From contig JAPTOF010000003.1 in assembly GCA_028554755.1 (NCBI GenBank), positions 3,266,501 through 3,330,500 of the forward strand: a stretch of 64,000 nucleotides of DNA, given 5' to 3'. This DNA comes from Cordia subcordata (Eukaryota > Streptophyta > Magnoliopsida > Boraginales > Cordiaceae). The notes under the pieces were generated by a model. The model was not told the DNA's origin, made no database searches, and saw nothing but the letters and a program-made list of their open reading frames with translations. Positions 34,502 through 46,925 of the stretch are shown piece by piece (positions within the stretch are counted from its first letter, which is position 1; each line of letters starts with the position of its first letter). The position numbers were made by a program, and so were the translations under genes.

Positions 34502-35528
34502 AATTTCTGTTTCTAGAGTTACATGCTGTGGTATCCCAATTCTTTTTTCTTTTCTTTATTCTTTTTGGACTAAATTTGCCTATTAGGAAATGGTTGGTCA
34601 CAATTGTTCTTCACTATTATCTCTCAACTTGATTTTCTTTTCCAGTGTGTGCCTAAAATTAGTTTACCTACCTGACTTAACTTAAAAGTCAAATGTCAAA
34701 AGTCAAAAGTCAGGTTGGCCTTGCTGCAGCAATTCTTTACCCTCATGTGTGTACCAAAAGTTCATGTTGAATAAATAGATCCCTCTTCAAATATTTCAAG
34801 ACAGATTACAAACTATTCGCTAAATTCTGCGCATAGAAGTTTGATGCAATGTGACTGTCTGAGGTTCAAATCAAGGAAACCATCTCTCTTCTAAAATGCA
34901 AAATAAAGTTGTACAATAGACCTGAAAGTAAGTCCAACCTTTCATGCCTAACGAAAACTTTGCGCCTGCGGAAGTAAGTCCCAACATTTCTCGAACCCCA
35001 TGCCTAACAGAAACTTTGTGCATCAAAATAGCTTTAGAGCGGATTTGGTTGAGATTGGGAGACTTGCACCGCAAATAGGTGGAAGGGTGTCCATGGAGAC
35101 ATGGAGATCACTGAGAAGTGCTCTCCCAGGGCATACAAAGTTCATGGCTGCTTGATTCGTCCAACAAGAAGGAAATCTTACAGTACTGATGATAGTCAAA
35201 AGGAGAAAATGTTTGGTACAATATTGTCATACTAAAAGTAATTGCTTCATTAATCACACCGGAATTCATTAATCACACCGGAAAATCTCAGAGATACAAA
35301 TAATACATTTATGCAAACTGTAAGTAACATATGTTACACTAGAGTTTATATGAAAAGAATGGAAAGTATTGATGTTTTGAATGGGCATAAGTCAGAGTAG
35401 AAAGCAGCTTAACTCAGCAACAGAATGCGTCATATCATAACTGAACGGTGCAAGCCGTTGTAATTACAAAGCACATTGCTGGGACCAAAGCAACTTAAAT
35501 CCTCAAAAACAGAATGATTGAATCTTGA
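34502..35528. other. Convergent 3' flanks of LRR and TH1 genes
   Basis: The two genes face each other and about 1 kb separates their stop codons. It holds the two 3' UTRs and short repeats (AAAAGTCAAATGTCAAAAGTC near 34686, and a doubled TTCATTAATCACACCGG near 35250-35285). No other gene is visible. Confidence 0.6.
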
Positions 35529-38500
35529 TCATTTCTGCACGATTCGAGTTTTAACACCACCTGAAAATATAAAATAATCGAATTCAGCACATATTACTTG
35601 GTGCAAGAACTAAACATGAGCAATTAGTTTTTCAATTGATGATTGAACCTTCGACTTCTTCAAACTGAACTTCCTTTGTCAGATAAGAAGCTGCTTGATA
35701 CTCAAATCTGAAATATCAAAAAGAAAATTAGGTACACGACTTCAAGGGGAAAGAACAGAGAAAAAGAGTTTGTTCCCAAAAGTCACTAATCAAAAGAAAG
35801 GTAGGAGGGGTAATAACCAGAAGGTTAGGCACTCCCAACATTAAATTGCTCATGTCAGACATCCTCAACAGGGAAAAGAAGTATAATACTAAGCCTGTAT
35901 CCAACAAGTATGCACCACATCCACATTCTTGAAATTATAACACTGCGTCAAGTATTACAATAAACAGATAAGAAATATCATAATGAACAGGAGTGGGGAT
36001 ATGACTTGTAGCAACTTTCCCAGTTCAAGTGCACAGCCCCCGTTAACCGCTATTGCACATGCACGCCATGCACATACATCACATGCACAAACACAATCAA
36101 CCTCATTTATTGGAACTAAATAATCTAAATGGTATAGTGTAAACTATGTAATCAACCTAATTTATTAGAACTAAATAATCTAAATGGCAAAATATATATT
36201 TCCATGAAGTGTCATGACGAACAGATTTAAGGATATTATGACAAACAAATAGAGGGAAAATGATTTACGACGCCTTCTCCCAGCTCAACTGCACGACCTC
36301 CTTCTTCTACCTCTGTCACATGTATTCACTCACACACAGATTTCATCACCCTAATTTGTCAGAATGACTATATATATCTTTACCGGTTTACTTCTGTTTT
36401 TTAGTTTCAGGCTGGGTGGACTCTGTCAGAGAAATTGCTGAGTTACAAACCATTGAAGGCTAAAAGATGCACCAATACATTATGCAAAATTGGCATTTTG
36501 CAAGGCGAATAGGAAGAATAAGATTTACTATATTCCTGCAGAAAATTGGGCCAATCTTAGCTTTAAAATACTTGTAGTGGCAAAGATCCAATATGAACAG
36601 GCAGACAGAATATAACTCATTCCAAGCTTATGATTCAAAAAGGACAGGAAAAACAAAGTATTCGCTAGAAATATCTTCAATCCGTGAATCCATACTCCAA
36701 GAAAAGGAGAGATATTAAAGAATTTGGTCAACTGAACTGTATAAAGTGCACCTTGTTCAGAAAAAATAAGTTGCTAATATGCAGGAGAGACAAAGATAAG
36801 GACAAAAAATAAGACATCAAGATACCAACTACAAGTTTATGGTAAAGTTACCTATTGGAGAAAGCCACCTCAATCTCATAATCACTCTTGGTAGCTTCAA
36901 CTAAGACAGTTACTATTTCAGTCTTCCGCATACTAGCCATAAGTAAATCATACTCAGTTGGGATAATGACAGAAAAGAAATTATCACTCAGCTCACTCAT
37001 ACAGAGCTTCTCAACAGCAGCCAAGGCAATTCGCCTTTTAAGTGCATCAGTTTCAGGGTCTACAATATATATTGCGAAATCCGTAATCAAGAGTATACGT
37101 TGTCTTATCTTCCCCGAACCAGTAAATTTTAAAACTTTATCTGCAAACAGAACTTTTTTGTCACCTGTCAAAAGGATATGAGAATATTTAGTAGTTGGGG
37201 AAGAATTTGTATTAATTCAAAACGAACATAATGGAAGACACATAACTTAAATATGTGAAAAGATAACTTGCTTAAGTAATAATGGAGCATAAGTATTCAT
37301 TAATAAGTTTGGATGCAACTAACAGAAGATTTATAAGAGATAAAAGAATAAAATAAGAAGGTAAAATATTCCTGAATCAGTGGCTAGGTGGGTACTGCTA
37401 TGATGGCTTAAACAGAAACTATCTTGTGGCAGGGTCAGAGTCTTGTTGGGCTGCAAAGATGCTTCCTTCAGGTAGATCATTGAGCATATGATTTTCAGTA
37501 TATTAAAGATTACTATTCATCATTTTCTAGTGTAAAAGATAGGTTATTCTTCAACTTACAATAAAGTGATCCCTTCCTCACATTATTAATCTCTTGTAAC
37601 TAATTTTTCTAATGATCAGAGGATTAAAAAGCAACTGTCGTCAACTTCCTGAATGAAGCAGGATCTCTTTCAGCAAAATATGAACTTCGTCAAACAAATG
37701 AGTTACCCATGGAGGAAGTTAGAGGCTCTGAATTTGGGGAGCTAAAGTTTCTCCTATTTGAATAATGCTAAACCAGAATTACATCCAGGGACACAAAAGA
37801 TAACATCATTAAATCCAATTAATGAACATGAAATTTACATGCCAAAAGGATGGCGGATGTCTCCCGTCACTAAATTCCTGTATCCAAATTCAATGATAAT
37901 TTAGGGCAGACGTGGAGACCAAAAACACATATTTATCAGTGCCCCTCTTCAGTTCAACTGAACAATTGGAGGGCAAGCATCCTACTCGGGATGGCCAAAG
38001 CACACAATAGAATGATATATGATCAACTTAATCAGTGATACACCAACTGCATGCCCTCGACTAAGTAAACTTGACAATAACATGCAAAAAGGGGTGGCGA
38101 ACAACTCCTGTGACCAAATACCCATCAGCAAATTCAGAGGGAATCTACATGAGGACTCTGAGGGACTCTCACTTCATTCTACAGTGAAATGGACTGTGGA
38201 AATCTTTCTCATGGTGTCTGAACCACACAGTAACAAACAAACAACCAACTTAATCAGCAACTAAACCACACAGTAACAAACAAACAACCAACTTAATCAG
38301 CAATACACCAACATTAAGGTGACAAAACGAGCATCTTTTTCCTAATAAAACCTCAGTTCTACGCATTACAACCAGAATCAGCAAACACATTCCCATTTTA
38401 AACCTGGAATTTTTATAAGCTTCCTGCAAGTATATACATAAGCTTCAAAATTTCCACAACGAGAGATAGCTCCCAATGCTAAAGCATCATTTATTCATAA

Positions 38501-38965
38501 TTAACGCCATCTATTTTACAAATTAGTGAGCTTGAGGTCAAAGTTTTGATTAATTTACAAAAGATCATGTACACTGATCAATTACGGCTACTAATCATTA
38601 ACTACAGGCAATTAAAACCCTAATTCCAAATTATATAGGCAACAATAAATAAATAAGGCAATAAAATTTAAAAAAAGAAAGAGGGAAATTTACAAAATTT
38701 TACCTTGCTTGTCGAGAATCTTCATGAGATATGGTCGAGAAGGCACGTCGAGATAGTCGCCTTGATAGTCTCGATGAAGCGATGCCTTTCGACGGACTTT
38801 AACGCCCATAAACGGCTCTTGATCTTCCGACACGTTGCTGTCTGATGGCCTCAGCTTTAAGCTGCCTCCGTCGCCGTCATTTAGGGTTTCCGATGCGGCC
38901 CTCTCTTCGTCATCGTAGCGAACGACTTCCGCTGGCTTGATTTGGACCCGCCGGAAGATCGACAT
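35529..38965 (-). CDS. Stand-alone myosin-I tail homology (TH1) protein
   Basis: Four minus-strand exons, 38965-38704, 37164-36852, 35707-35649 and 35560-35529, join in frame to 221 residues. The first about 55 residues are polar and acidic. From about residue 58 the text follows the class I myosin tail TH1 domain: RRKASLHRDYQGDYL, then KKVLFADKVLKF, RQRILLITDFAIYIVDP, RIALAAVEKLCMS, DNFFSVIIPTEYDLL and KTEIVTVLVEA. There is no motor, IQ or SH3 region. TH1 domains bind acidic phospholipids through a PH-like fold, so a membrane-associated role is inferred. Plants lack class I myosins, so this is a free-standing tail module. The start MSIFRRVQIKPAEV is the first ATG after a GC-rich 5' region. 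All splice sites are GT-AG. I do not know a characterised function. Confidence 0.88.
38221..38306 (+). repeat. 43-bp perfect tandem duplication
   Basis: The unit starting AACCACACAGTAACAAACAA at 38221 is repeated at 38264 without a visible mismatch over 43 bp. It lies in intron 1 of the TH1 gene. Confidence 0.95.
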
Positions 38966-39194
38966 TGTCGGTTGTCGTCCTGGCGGCGATGATGCGGTGG
39001 TGGACTCTACACGGCGGCCGTGACGGTGGCACAGCAGCTGTTATTGACGTTAATGGATTTGGGCACGCATTACTGTGATAACGCCAGCTTCAATTGTTCT
39101 TCTATTTTTCTTTTGATTGATATGATAATAGTCGTATCCTTTTATAAATTATTACAACAATTAAATTCTAGTTACGCAAATAATAAAATTAATT

Positions 39195-39590
39195 AAATAG
39201 TAGATAGATTTAATAAAATTAAAAAACCACGAATCCAATAATATTTACATCCTGACCCCGAAAGGTAGCTTCAGCAGTAAATGGCAAATAGTAAATAGAC
39301 TTAATAAAACTAAAAAACCAAGAATCTAATAATATTTATATCCTGGCCCCTAAAGGGTAGCTTAAGCGGTAAGTAGCAAGTGTTATCATAGCATAAATAG
39401 GGGTTTGAAACCACTTGAAGGCATGAGATCAAGATGTTGTTATCAAAGCAAAAGCGTGAGATCATGCTGTCTTGGGGCAAACCACGCGCTCTAAAGTTTT
39501 AGTTCACATCTACCCGTTAGGCCAAGCATAGGATGCAGGCATGTCGGGCTCTACCTGACGTGAGACCAGTACTAATCGCATTTATGTATT
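39195..39590 (+). mobile_element. tRNA-derived SINE-like element with duplicated head
   Basis: A box A-like TAGCTTAAGCGG at 39358-39369 is followed 32 bases later by a box B-like GGTTTGAAACC at 39402-39412, the spacing of an internal pol III promoter. The preceding stretch (about 39195-39290) is repeated at about 39290-39380, and the first copy carries a decayed box A (TAGCTTCAGCAG). The 3' end and target duplication were not resolved. Confidence 0.5.
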
Positions 39591-40149
39591 GTTGGCTACT
39601 TTGACTCCAAATTTTTAAGTATCAAAACAACCATTTCCTCCCTTATTTTGATTGATGATTTTGTTTATTTGGCAAAATAAAAATTGACTTTATCTTTTTT
39701 TCATAATAGAGTTTTAAAAGTAATATTCTACCTATATTATGTGATTTGATAAAAATGTATAATTAACACTAGTAAACTAATGCCGTGAAAGGAAGGGCTA
39801 TATTGTCCAATAATATTATAACACAAAAGTTATAATATATAATAAATATTTATTGTAAATTCAATAATCTTATAAGGAAGTAAAAAGATGTATTTATAGT
39901 TATACATCTCTATAAAAATTGATACAAAAAGGTTGCCATTTTAAAAAATTCAGTATAATAATATTAGAGAGTGGAAAAGAATATGTGAAATTTGAAGAGT
40001 TTGGCAAACATGGGGGTGGGTATCCAAATTTTCTTTTGGAATTTACCCAATTTGATTGGATTAAAATTTGACGCGTAAAATTTACATACAAACCCGACTG
40101 AAAAGTTAGTCTTTTATTTTTTTAAAAAAAATTTCACATGTACTTCAAT

Positions 40150-41590
40150 GTAATTTGAGATAATTTCTCAATTATTTGAATTTAGATAATTCAAGTTTAG
40201 ATTAGTTTAAATTTTCATATTTATAAATAGTAGTTCAGGTAAGAATTGTTTTTACATAAAAATAAGGATTTATTTCCTTAATAGTCCCTGAACTATTGAT
40301 TTTATCGCATTTTAGTCCTTTGATTTTTGAAATAAATCTTTTAGTCCTTGGACTATTGACTTTGTTATATTTTAATCCTTTGACTTTCTAAATAAATCAT
40401 TTGTTTGGGCCAGAAATAATTGAACTTAAGAAGGCTTGAAAAGCCCATAATTAAGATTGGAACAAGGGTTTGGTTCGTCATGACATATGTTGAAAGGCCC
40501 GGGGCCAAGGCCCAGAATGAGGTTACAGACCTACACGTTGGATTAAACTCTTAGAAACTGGAAGAAGGACTTGATCCTTTACCAAGATGTGCATGGGGAT
40601 GATATCCATAATCTATATATGATAAGGCTAAGCATGACGATTAGGTAGACGTTGATTGAAGCACATTTGGGGACTTAAAGATTGAGAGGATTCTTCACCT
40701 AAGGAGCTATAAAAGTACCATTCAACAGTAGAGAGGTAGGATAGACACAAAATACCAACCTATTCATATCTGTGGTTCATCCGCAACCCGTCATATAACA
40801 ATTCTTTGTTTCTTTTCGAACTCAACACTAACTTGAGCGTCAAAATACCTTTGGCCGACACCATACCGGTGTCGAGGATTTCGTCGTTCACAATTCTTGG
40901 TCTTGTAGGTTATTAGGGCGCAAGTCAACCCAGTCCGTGATTGTAGAATTCATCCTCTATCCCCTTTAGCTCTTGAACCTTTAAAATAAATCCCTTTTTA
41001 AAGACTAACCACATCCTATTTATCAAAGTCTAGGAACTAAAAGATCCATTTTGAAATTCAAGAGACTAAAATGCAATAAAGTCAATAGTTTAGAAACTCA
41101 AAGGGTAATTTTAAAAGTCAAGGGACTAAAATGCAAATTTGAGATAATTTCTCAATTATTTGAATTTAGATAATTGAAATTTAGATTAGTTTAAATTTTC
41201 ATATTTATAAATAGTAGTTCATGTAAGAATTGTTTTTCCATAAAAATAAGGATTTATTTCCCTAATAGTCCTTGGACTATTGATTTTATCGCATTTTAGT
41301 CCTTTGACTTTTGAAATGAATCTTTTAGTCCATGGACTATTGACTTTGCTATATTTTAATCCTTTGACTTTCTAAATAAATCCTTTGGCCCTTAAACCTT
41401 TAAAATAAAAGACTAACCACCTCTTATTTATCAAAGTCTAGGGACTTAAAGGTCCATTTTGAAATTCAAGAGGCTAAAATACAATAAAGTCAATAGTTTA
41501 AAGACTCAAAGGTTAATTTTGAAAATCAAAGGACTAAAACGTAATAAAGTCAATAGTCTAGGGACTATTAGAGGAATAAATCCTAAAAAT
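40150..41590. repeat. Tandemly duplicated foldback element with insertion
   Basis: A left arm reading GATTTATTTCC-TAATAGTCC and on through repeated TTTTAGTCCTTTGAC text (40150-40398) recurs at 41133-41395. Each is answered by an inverted arm (40968-41125 and 41396-41590) with GGACTAAAATGCAATAAAGTC-like text. The second copy is compact. The first is split by about 570 bp (40399-40967) that contains an LTR-like GGCCGACACCATACCGGTGTC segment and shows no coding frame. Confidence 0.75.
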
Positions 41591-41786
41591 AAAGATAAAA
41601 TTATAATTTTACTCTTACAAAATATGAATGAATGGTAACAATAATATATGTGCATTTCTTTATATAGTAGATAATACATAGATATATGGTATAGTAGACA
41701 TATTGGCAAAAGTACAAATTTACCCTTACAACAGTCTAATGAATAGTACTTTTGACAAAAGTTATTCTTTTTATATAGAAGAGATA

Positions 41787-44700
41787 TCTCTACTAATATA
41801 AAAAGAATAGGCTTTTTAGAGAACTGTTTATAAGTGGTTCTTGTCTCTACAGGGTAGAAGGGTCATTTTACCTATCTTTTACTTCTTTTTTTCTTTTTTC
41901 CTTGGCAGACAAAAGACATCTTCTTCATTTCACTCTTTCTCTCCTCTTTCCCCTCATCCTCACCTAAGCCATATCACCTGCAAGAAGAGATGAATGGAAC
42001 GATAGATACAGTTGAGTGTAAATAGGGAATCACTTGATCTTGGACTTGCATGAGATTAACCCATGTTTTGCAGACATGATTACAATTGATTGAGCTAGGG
42101 TTTTTTTTTCCACTTGCAATTTATACTGCTAGGGGAAGAAGATCGAGTGTGATGTTGCTCAAGGTGTGCTAATTGACGTGTTTTCTGTAAAGTAGAAAAG
42201 AAGAGGAGGAGAGAAAAGATGATGTGTATTTTGGTTATTTATCATTTCCCAAAATTTTCTCCTTTCTGTATGTTATATAAATCTATGCTCGTTGATAGGA
42301 GGATCGTGAAGTAGTATCTTGCCAAAGTTCTCGTTAGAATTTAAAGGCCCAATATATGGTGTCATATGATTCTTTTCTAATGCTTGTTGGATATTTTCTG
42401 AATCTTTGCTAATGAAGTATCATTGTCTATGTTTGATGACCTTTCTAACCAATATTTGCTCTTTTAGTGTTGGTTGCTTAAGTTTTCATTTCTCTCTTCC
42501 CATAAATCAATTACTAACAACATAAAGCCTCAGGTTAGATGTCTGTTGTCATCAGGCTGATAAGACAATTTAAGAGAGGGTGCCCATACCTGTGGGAGGA
42601 AGCTACTTGTGGGTAGATGATGCATTTTAAGTTAACAATGAATACATTGGTTTGCTTAGTAGAATAATTAGGTTGAAACTAAAATTTTAATTTTTAAAAG
42701 TGAATAAGACCTACCATGTAGGTTTTTGTATTTTGAATATCATTTTTGTATGGGTAAGAGATTCCATTCGAAGAGTTGGGACATCTTAGTACGAAGGATG
42801 GCATTTCTTTAAGTGGGGTGTGTTTAGGATTTTTTTTTTTTTTTGGGTAGAGGACAGGGGTGTTAATAATTAGAATGAGCTAAGGTAGGCCCAAGAGCCC
42901 CATGAGTAAGAAGTTTGTCACTTTGATCGACTTTTTTATTTAATTTTATAAGTAATTTGTTTTAAGGATCCGAGGATATATAGGATTACAGTTGGAAATA
43001 TTGATTTTCTATTCTCACTGTAAATTTTTATTACCTCCTTATCTCCATTTTTATCTCTCGCTTATTTGCAAGTATAAAGAAGTTCAATGATGTTGTTATA
43101 CCAAGTCTATAATCAATTTCTCTTTTATTCTATTAAAAATATGTCATTTACTTATTTATTGTCATTTGGCGAGGTTTGCTGAAGGTGGCTTAGTGATTCT
43201 GTTAGGCAAATGTGAATTGTGGAAGTTGTGAAATATTTCTTAAATCCGCAAGTGTAATCATCTTTTCGAGAATTGCTTTAGTGAACATAGCGTGGTAGTT
43301 AATAATGCTCCAGGGATTATTTCTATGCATTTATCCTCAACTTTTGATAATTGTGTTATAACCAAACAAATATAGCAGAAAACCTATTTGACTCTTTTCT
43401 GGTTTTGCTCCTTCCTTCAGGTTTGGTCAGTCTTTCTTTTTTCTATGTCAATCCATGTACTTAATGTGTGCAAACTTAACTTCAAATTTGAGGCAACCAT
43501 TCAATCTCTTATGTCAATCACATGGATTTTCAAAAGTAGTTGATGATAACAATAATGTTGGTATATAGTTGTAGGCAAAGATTGAAAAAGTTAAAAAGAG
43601 AAGGGTGGAAAGGTCCATTGAGAAAGCACAACATGAGGAGGAAATGGTATTTTTCAATAGTTATATTATTCACGATGTTCGGTTGCCTACGTCTTCCTAT
43701 TGCATCCATTGGGCATATATTAAGCTAATACAATGAGTTGATTGTCTTCGTGTAGGCTTTATTAGTTAGAGAGCACGCCCGGGCCAAATTCCCAGACTGG
43801 GAGAAGAAAGAAGAGGAACTTTTGCTATCTTTGTCCTCTCTCTATATATGATGCTGATGATGGAAATCATACGGTGAAATTTGAGGTTACGCATTAGCTT
43901 TGGGAACCCTGTGAGACAAAGTCGACTTCTTTGTTATGGTTGTAGCATTGGCCGGTTCTTGTAGGTTTTTGTATTTATTTCATTTTATGCTCAAGTCGTT
44001 ATAGATGGTCACTTGTCTGTTTGTACATATTTAATAGTCAAACTTCATCACATATACCAAACTAACTTTTGGCCTTATAAGAATTCTGCATCTCTTGATA
44101 AATGGAGTTCTTGCCCTTATTTAGTAGCCTTAAAATTATTAGATATAGTTTCCCAAATTTTTGTGCGTAGGCTACCATAGTATGTAATTGTTATAATCAT
44201 GTTTAGATCTTTAAGCTAAGCTTTATCGTGACCAAATTAATTAGTAATGGAGTAACAGCCCTAAGACCCTGTGAATGGTGGAGACATGTTAGTTTGTTGG
44301 CTAGAGATTCTGCCCAAGTCAAATGAAACCACTTTAGTTCACTTAAATTGCTTAAACTATCCAGAGTTAGTATTTTTAAATCTTAAAGTGAATTGAAAGA
44401 AGTGATTCTGATGAGGGAGGCATTTCATTGTTAATGATGGCTTCATTTGATTTCATTCAAGGCAAAAACAAGGTTTTCATATCAGTCATTGTTATTTCTC
44501 CATCCATAAAAGTTGTTCTCCTTGATGCAAGGGTAATACGTAGTTTCATTAGAGACTTGGCATTTGCAGGACAAGAAGACAGTTTGGGTCAAATGCTATC
44601 GCAAATGGGAAAAGAAGTAATGAAAAAGAGAAAGTCATCTGCAATAATCAAAATAAGCAACAAATCAGGAAGAACACCAGGGCATGCAAAGTCGCTTACC

Positions 44701-45047
44701 GATAAATTAAAAGCATTCTTACGCAATAGAATAGAAGGTACAAGGAGAATTATATGAAAATCATTAGTAAATCATGTGATCAACCATGCTAATAGGGTTG
44801 CATTCTAGTCTTTTCATGTGTTGATCAAAACATTATGCTACTATACCTTCTTGGTATCATTTAGAGGTTTGTATGAATTCCATGTCATGTGATCATCAAT
44901 AAGAAAAAAGTTGTTTTTCTATTTTGTTTTTATTTTTATTGTTCTATTATTCTATCTATTATAATAAATTTTGTGTAAATATGTTAATGCTATAGTATCG
45001 GATAATTAGGCAATATTGTTGTGCCTTCCACGGTATTTTTCCACTAG
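41787..45047 (+). mobile_element. Non-autonomous Helitron-like element with captured exons
   Basis: The block starts TCTCTACTAATATAAAAAG right after an A. It ends CCACTAG followed by T, which fits Helitron 5' TC and 3' CTAG ends inserted between A and T. A short hairpin AGGCA/TGCCT (45008-45026) precedes the end by about 20 bases, weaker than the usual GC-rich stem. No Rep/helicase is present. Two exon-like segments resembling cactin lie inside, in the same strand. The plus-strand frame at 44428-44757 inside the element has no recognised family. Length is 3261 bp if both ends are right. Confidence 0.5.
43575..43821 (+). pseudogene. Two exon fragments resembling cactin
   Basis: Two segments bounded by plausible splice sites read as parts of the conserved Lys/Glu-rich region of cactin, a spliceosome-associated protein. 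43575-43646 gives KIEKVKKRRVERSIEKAQHE and then EEM before a GT; 43756-43821 follows an AG and gives ALLVREHARAKFPDWEKKEE. The adjacent phase-0 boundaries and retained intron (43647-43755) indicate capture of genomic DNA. No start, no remaining exons and no continuing frame are present, so no protein is expected. The cactin match is from memory of the family. Confidence 0.65.
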
Positions 45048-45587
45048 TTATATATAAAAGTGGGCATATTTTTTCAATCAATGTCATGTATCTTCCTCTC
45101 ATTAGTTTTTTTTTTTTTTGTTTAAAAGATATTAATTTTTGGGCTTTCCAATCAAATCTTTTTTTGTTTGTACTTATTTATAATTAGTATTAAGAATTTA
45201 CCAATAATTCAATTTTATAAAGTAAATTTATGTTGTATTCTCTCATGGACTAGAAGTTACAACCTATATCTATATCTATATATTATATAGAGAAAATTTC
45301 AAATTTATCTTTTAATGGTACATGCCCTAATTCTATCAAATTCTTTTAGGAAAAAAAGAGTTGAACTCTAATAAATATATTATTCATTCTCTATTGCTTT
45401 GTATTTATAGATTAGATCTTTTTATGATTTCACTTTTCTGATTTAAATTTCAATTATTGCAAATCTTTCATTGAAAAATATGACTAGTATTAAAAATTTA
45501 CAAGTAATTAAATTCACAAAATATATTTACATTCCATGCTCATATAATCCATAAAAATTGATTATAATTATAAAACAAAGACACTAA

Positions 45588-46072
45588 GAGGGTGTCTAGT
45601 TTGGCTTCTTCTTTTTTTTTTTTTTTCTGGTCAAACCTGCTTAAAATTTAATTTAAGCTAATAAAAATGTTTGTTTTAATTAAAAATGTGCTTTTTTAAG
45701 TAGCTTTAAGTAGAAAAATAAAAAGTTCTCCAACCCCAGCTTTTGCTTTTTATGACTTTAAGCACTTTGAAAAAAAAATAATTTTGACCAAATCATTTAC
45801 TATTTTATCCTTACTTTTTATTTTTATTACTAAAATATCTTTACTCTTTTATTTTATACTTATCTTTTTAAATTCTATTTTAATGTCCTTAATAGTTATT
45901 TTAACTATATAACTTATTTTCCAATCCACTTTAATCAAACATGTAAATACTTATTTTTATAATTACAACTTTTATTCAAATACGTAATTACTTAAAGTTG
46001 ACAATAAAAAAAAGCTACTTAAAATTAAAAGTACTTTAAGCAGCTTTTTTGTAAGCCAATCCAAACACCCTC
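45588..46072. mobile_element. MITE with GAGGGTGT terminal inverted repeats
   Basis: The left end is GAGGGTGTCTAGTTTGGCTT and the right end is AAGCCAATCCAAACACCCTC, an imperfect terminal inverted repeat. Inner AGTAGCTTTAAGTA/TACTTTAAGCAGCT arms extend the foldback. About 485 bp, no coding capacity. Target duplication not resolved. Confidence 0.75.
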
Positions 46073-46635
46073 TGGAAATACTTACGCTTTTCTTTAGTTG
46101 TCTATAAGATAGATCAAAATGATTATTTTAAGATGGTTGGGTTATTCCTATTTGATGTTGAACTTGTTTTACGTTTTCCACATATATATACACTTTTCTG
46201 TCTATTCTGATAGTAAAATTAAAAACTAAAGGCTTCAATTTTAGTTTTACATTATTTTTATTAAATATGACAAATTCTATAGATCATTTATAATTCTGAA
46301 CCATTAGTGTGAATTTCACTATATTAAAAATTAAAATATTTAGAGTATATTCTAGTCTACTTTTTATATTTTACCAATTGAAATGTTGTGTAGCATTTAT
46401 ATTATTTTTAATAAATAACATTCTTTATAGGTACCATTATTTTTACAGTATTAATCTATGCTTTACATTTGGTTATGTTTAAAATGTTAAGTACCATTCA
46501 TCTAATTAGTTAAATCTTGCCGCCTCCTCTTCCCCTCATATTGAATTCCGAACTTTGCCTCTAAACTAAAATTGTTAAACCTTAGTGAATAATTCTAGCC
46601 ATATTCCTAACTCTGCCTTTAAACTAAAATTGTTA

Positions 46636-46925
46636 AGCCTTGTGAATAATTCCATCATGTATAGCTGGAAACATGATAACTTTATATCTTCATAACTATA
46701 TACATGATTAACACCCTTCCCATAGTTTTATTTCTTATAAAGTTATAAACACAAATTGAAAAAATAATTTTAAAAACCTTGTAAATAATTCCAACATGTT
46801 TTGCTGGAAATGTGATGACTTTATATCTTCGTGACAACATAAATACTTAACACCCTTGCTACACTTTTATTTCTTATCTATAAATTCAAAAATATAGATT
46901 AAAAAAAATAACTTTAAAAAGTTAA
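46636..46925 (+). repeat. Two tandem ~140-bp repeats
   Basis: CCTTGTGAATAATTCCATCATGT at 46637 and its diverged copy at 46776 begin units that share CTGGAAACATGATAACTTTA and ACACCCTT...TTTATTTCTTAT. A partial third copy lies just before (about 46560-46620). Confidence 0.75.

Noticed and set aside
41787..45047. Intact cactin gene inside the Helitron-like block
   Set aside because: Only two short exons match; no start, no other exons and no continuing frame.
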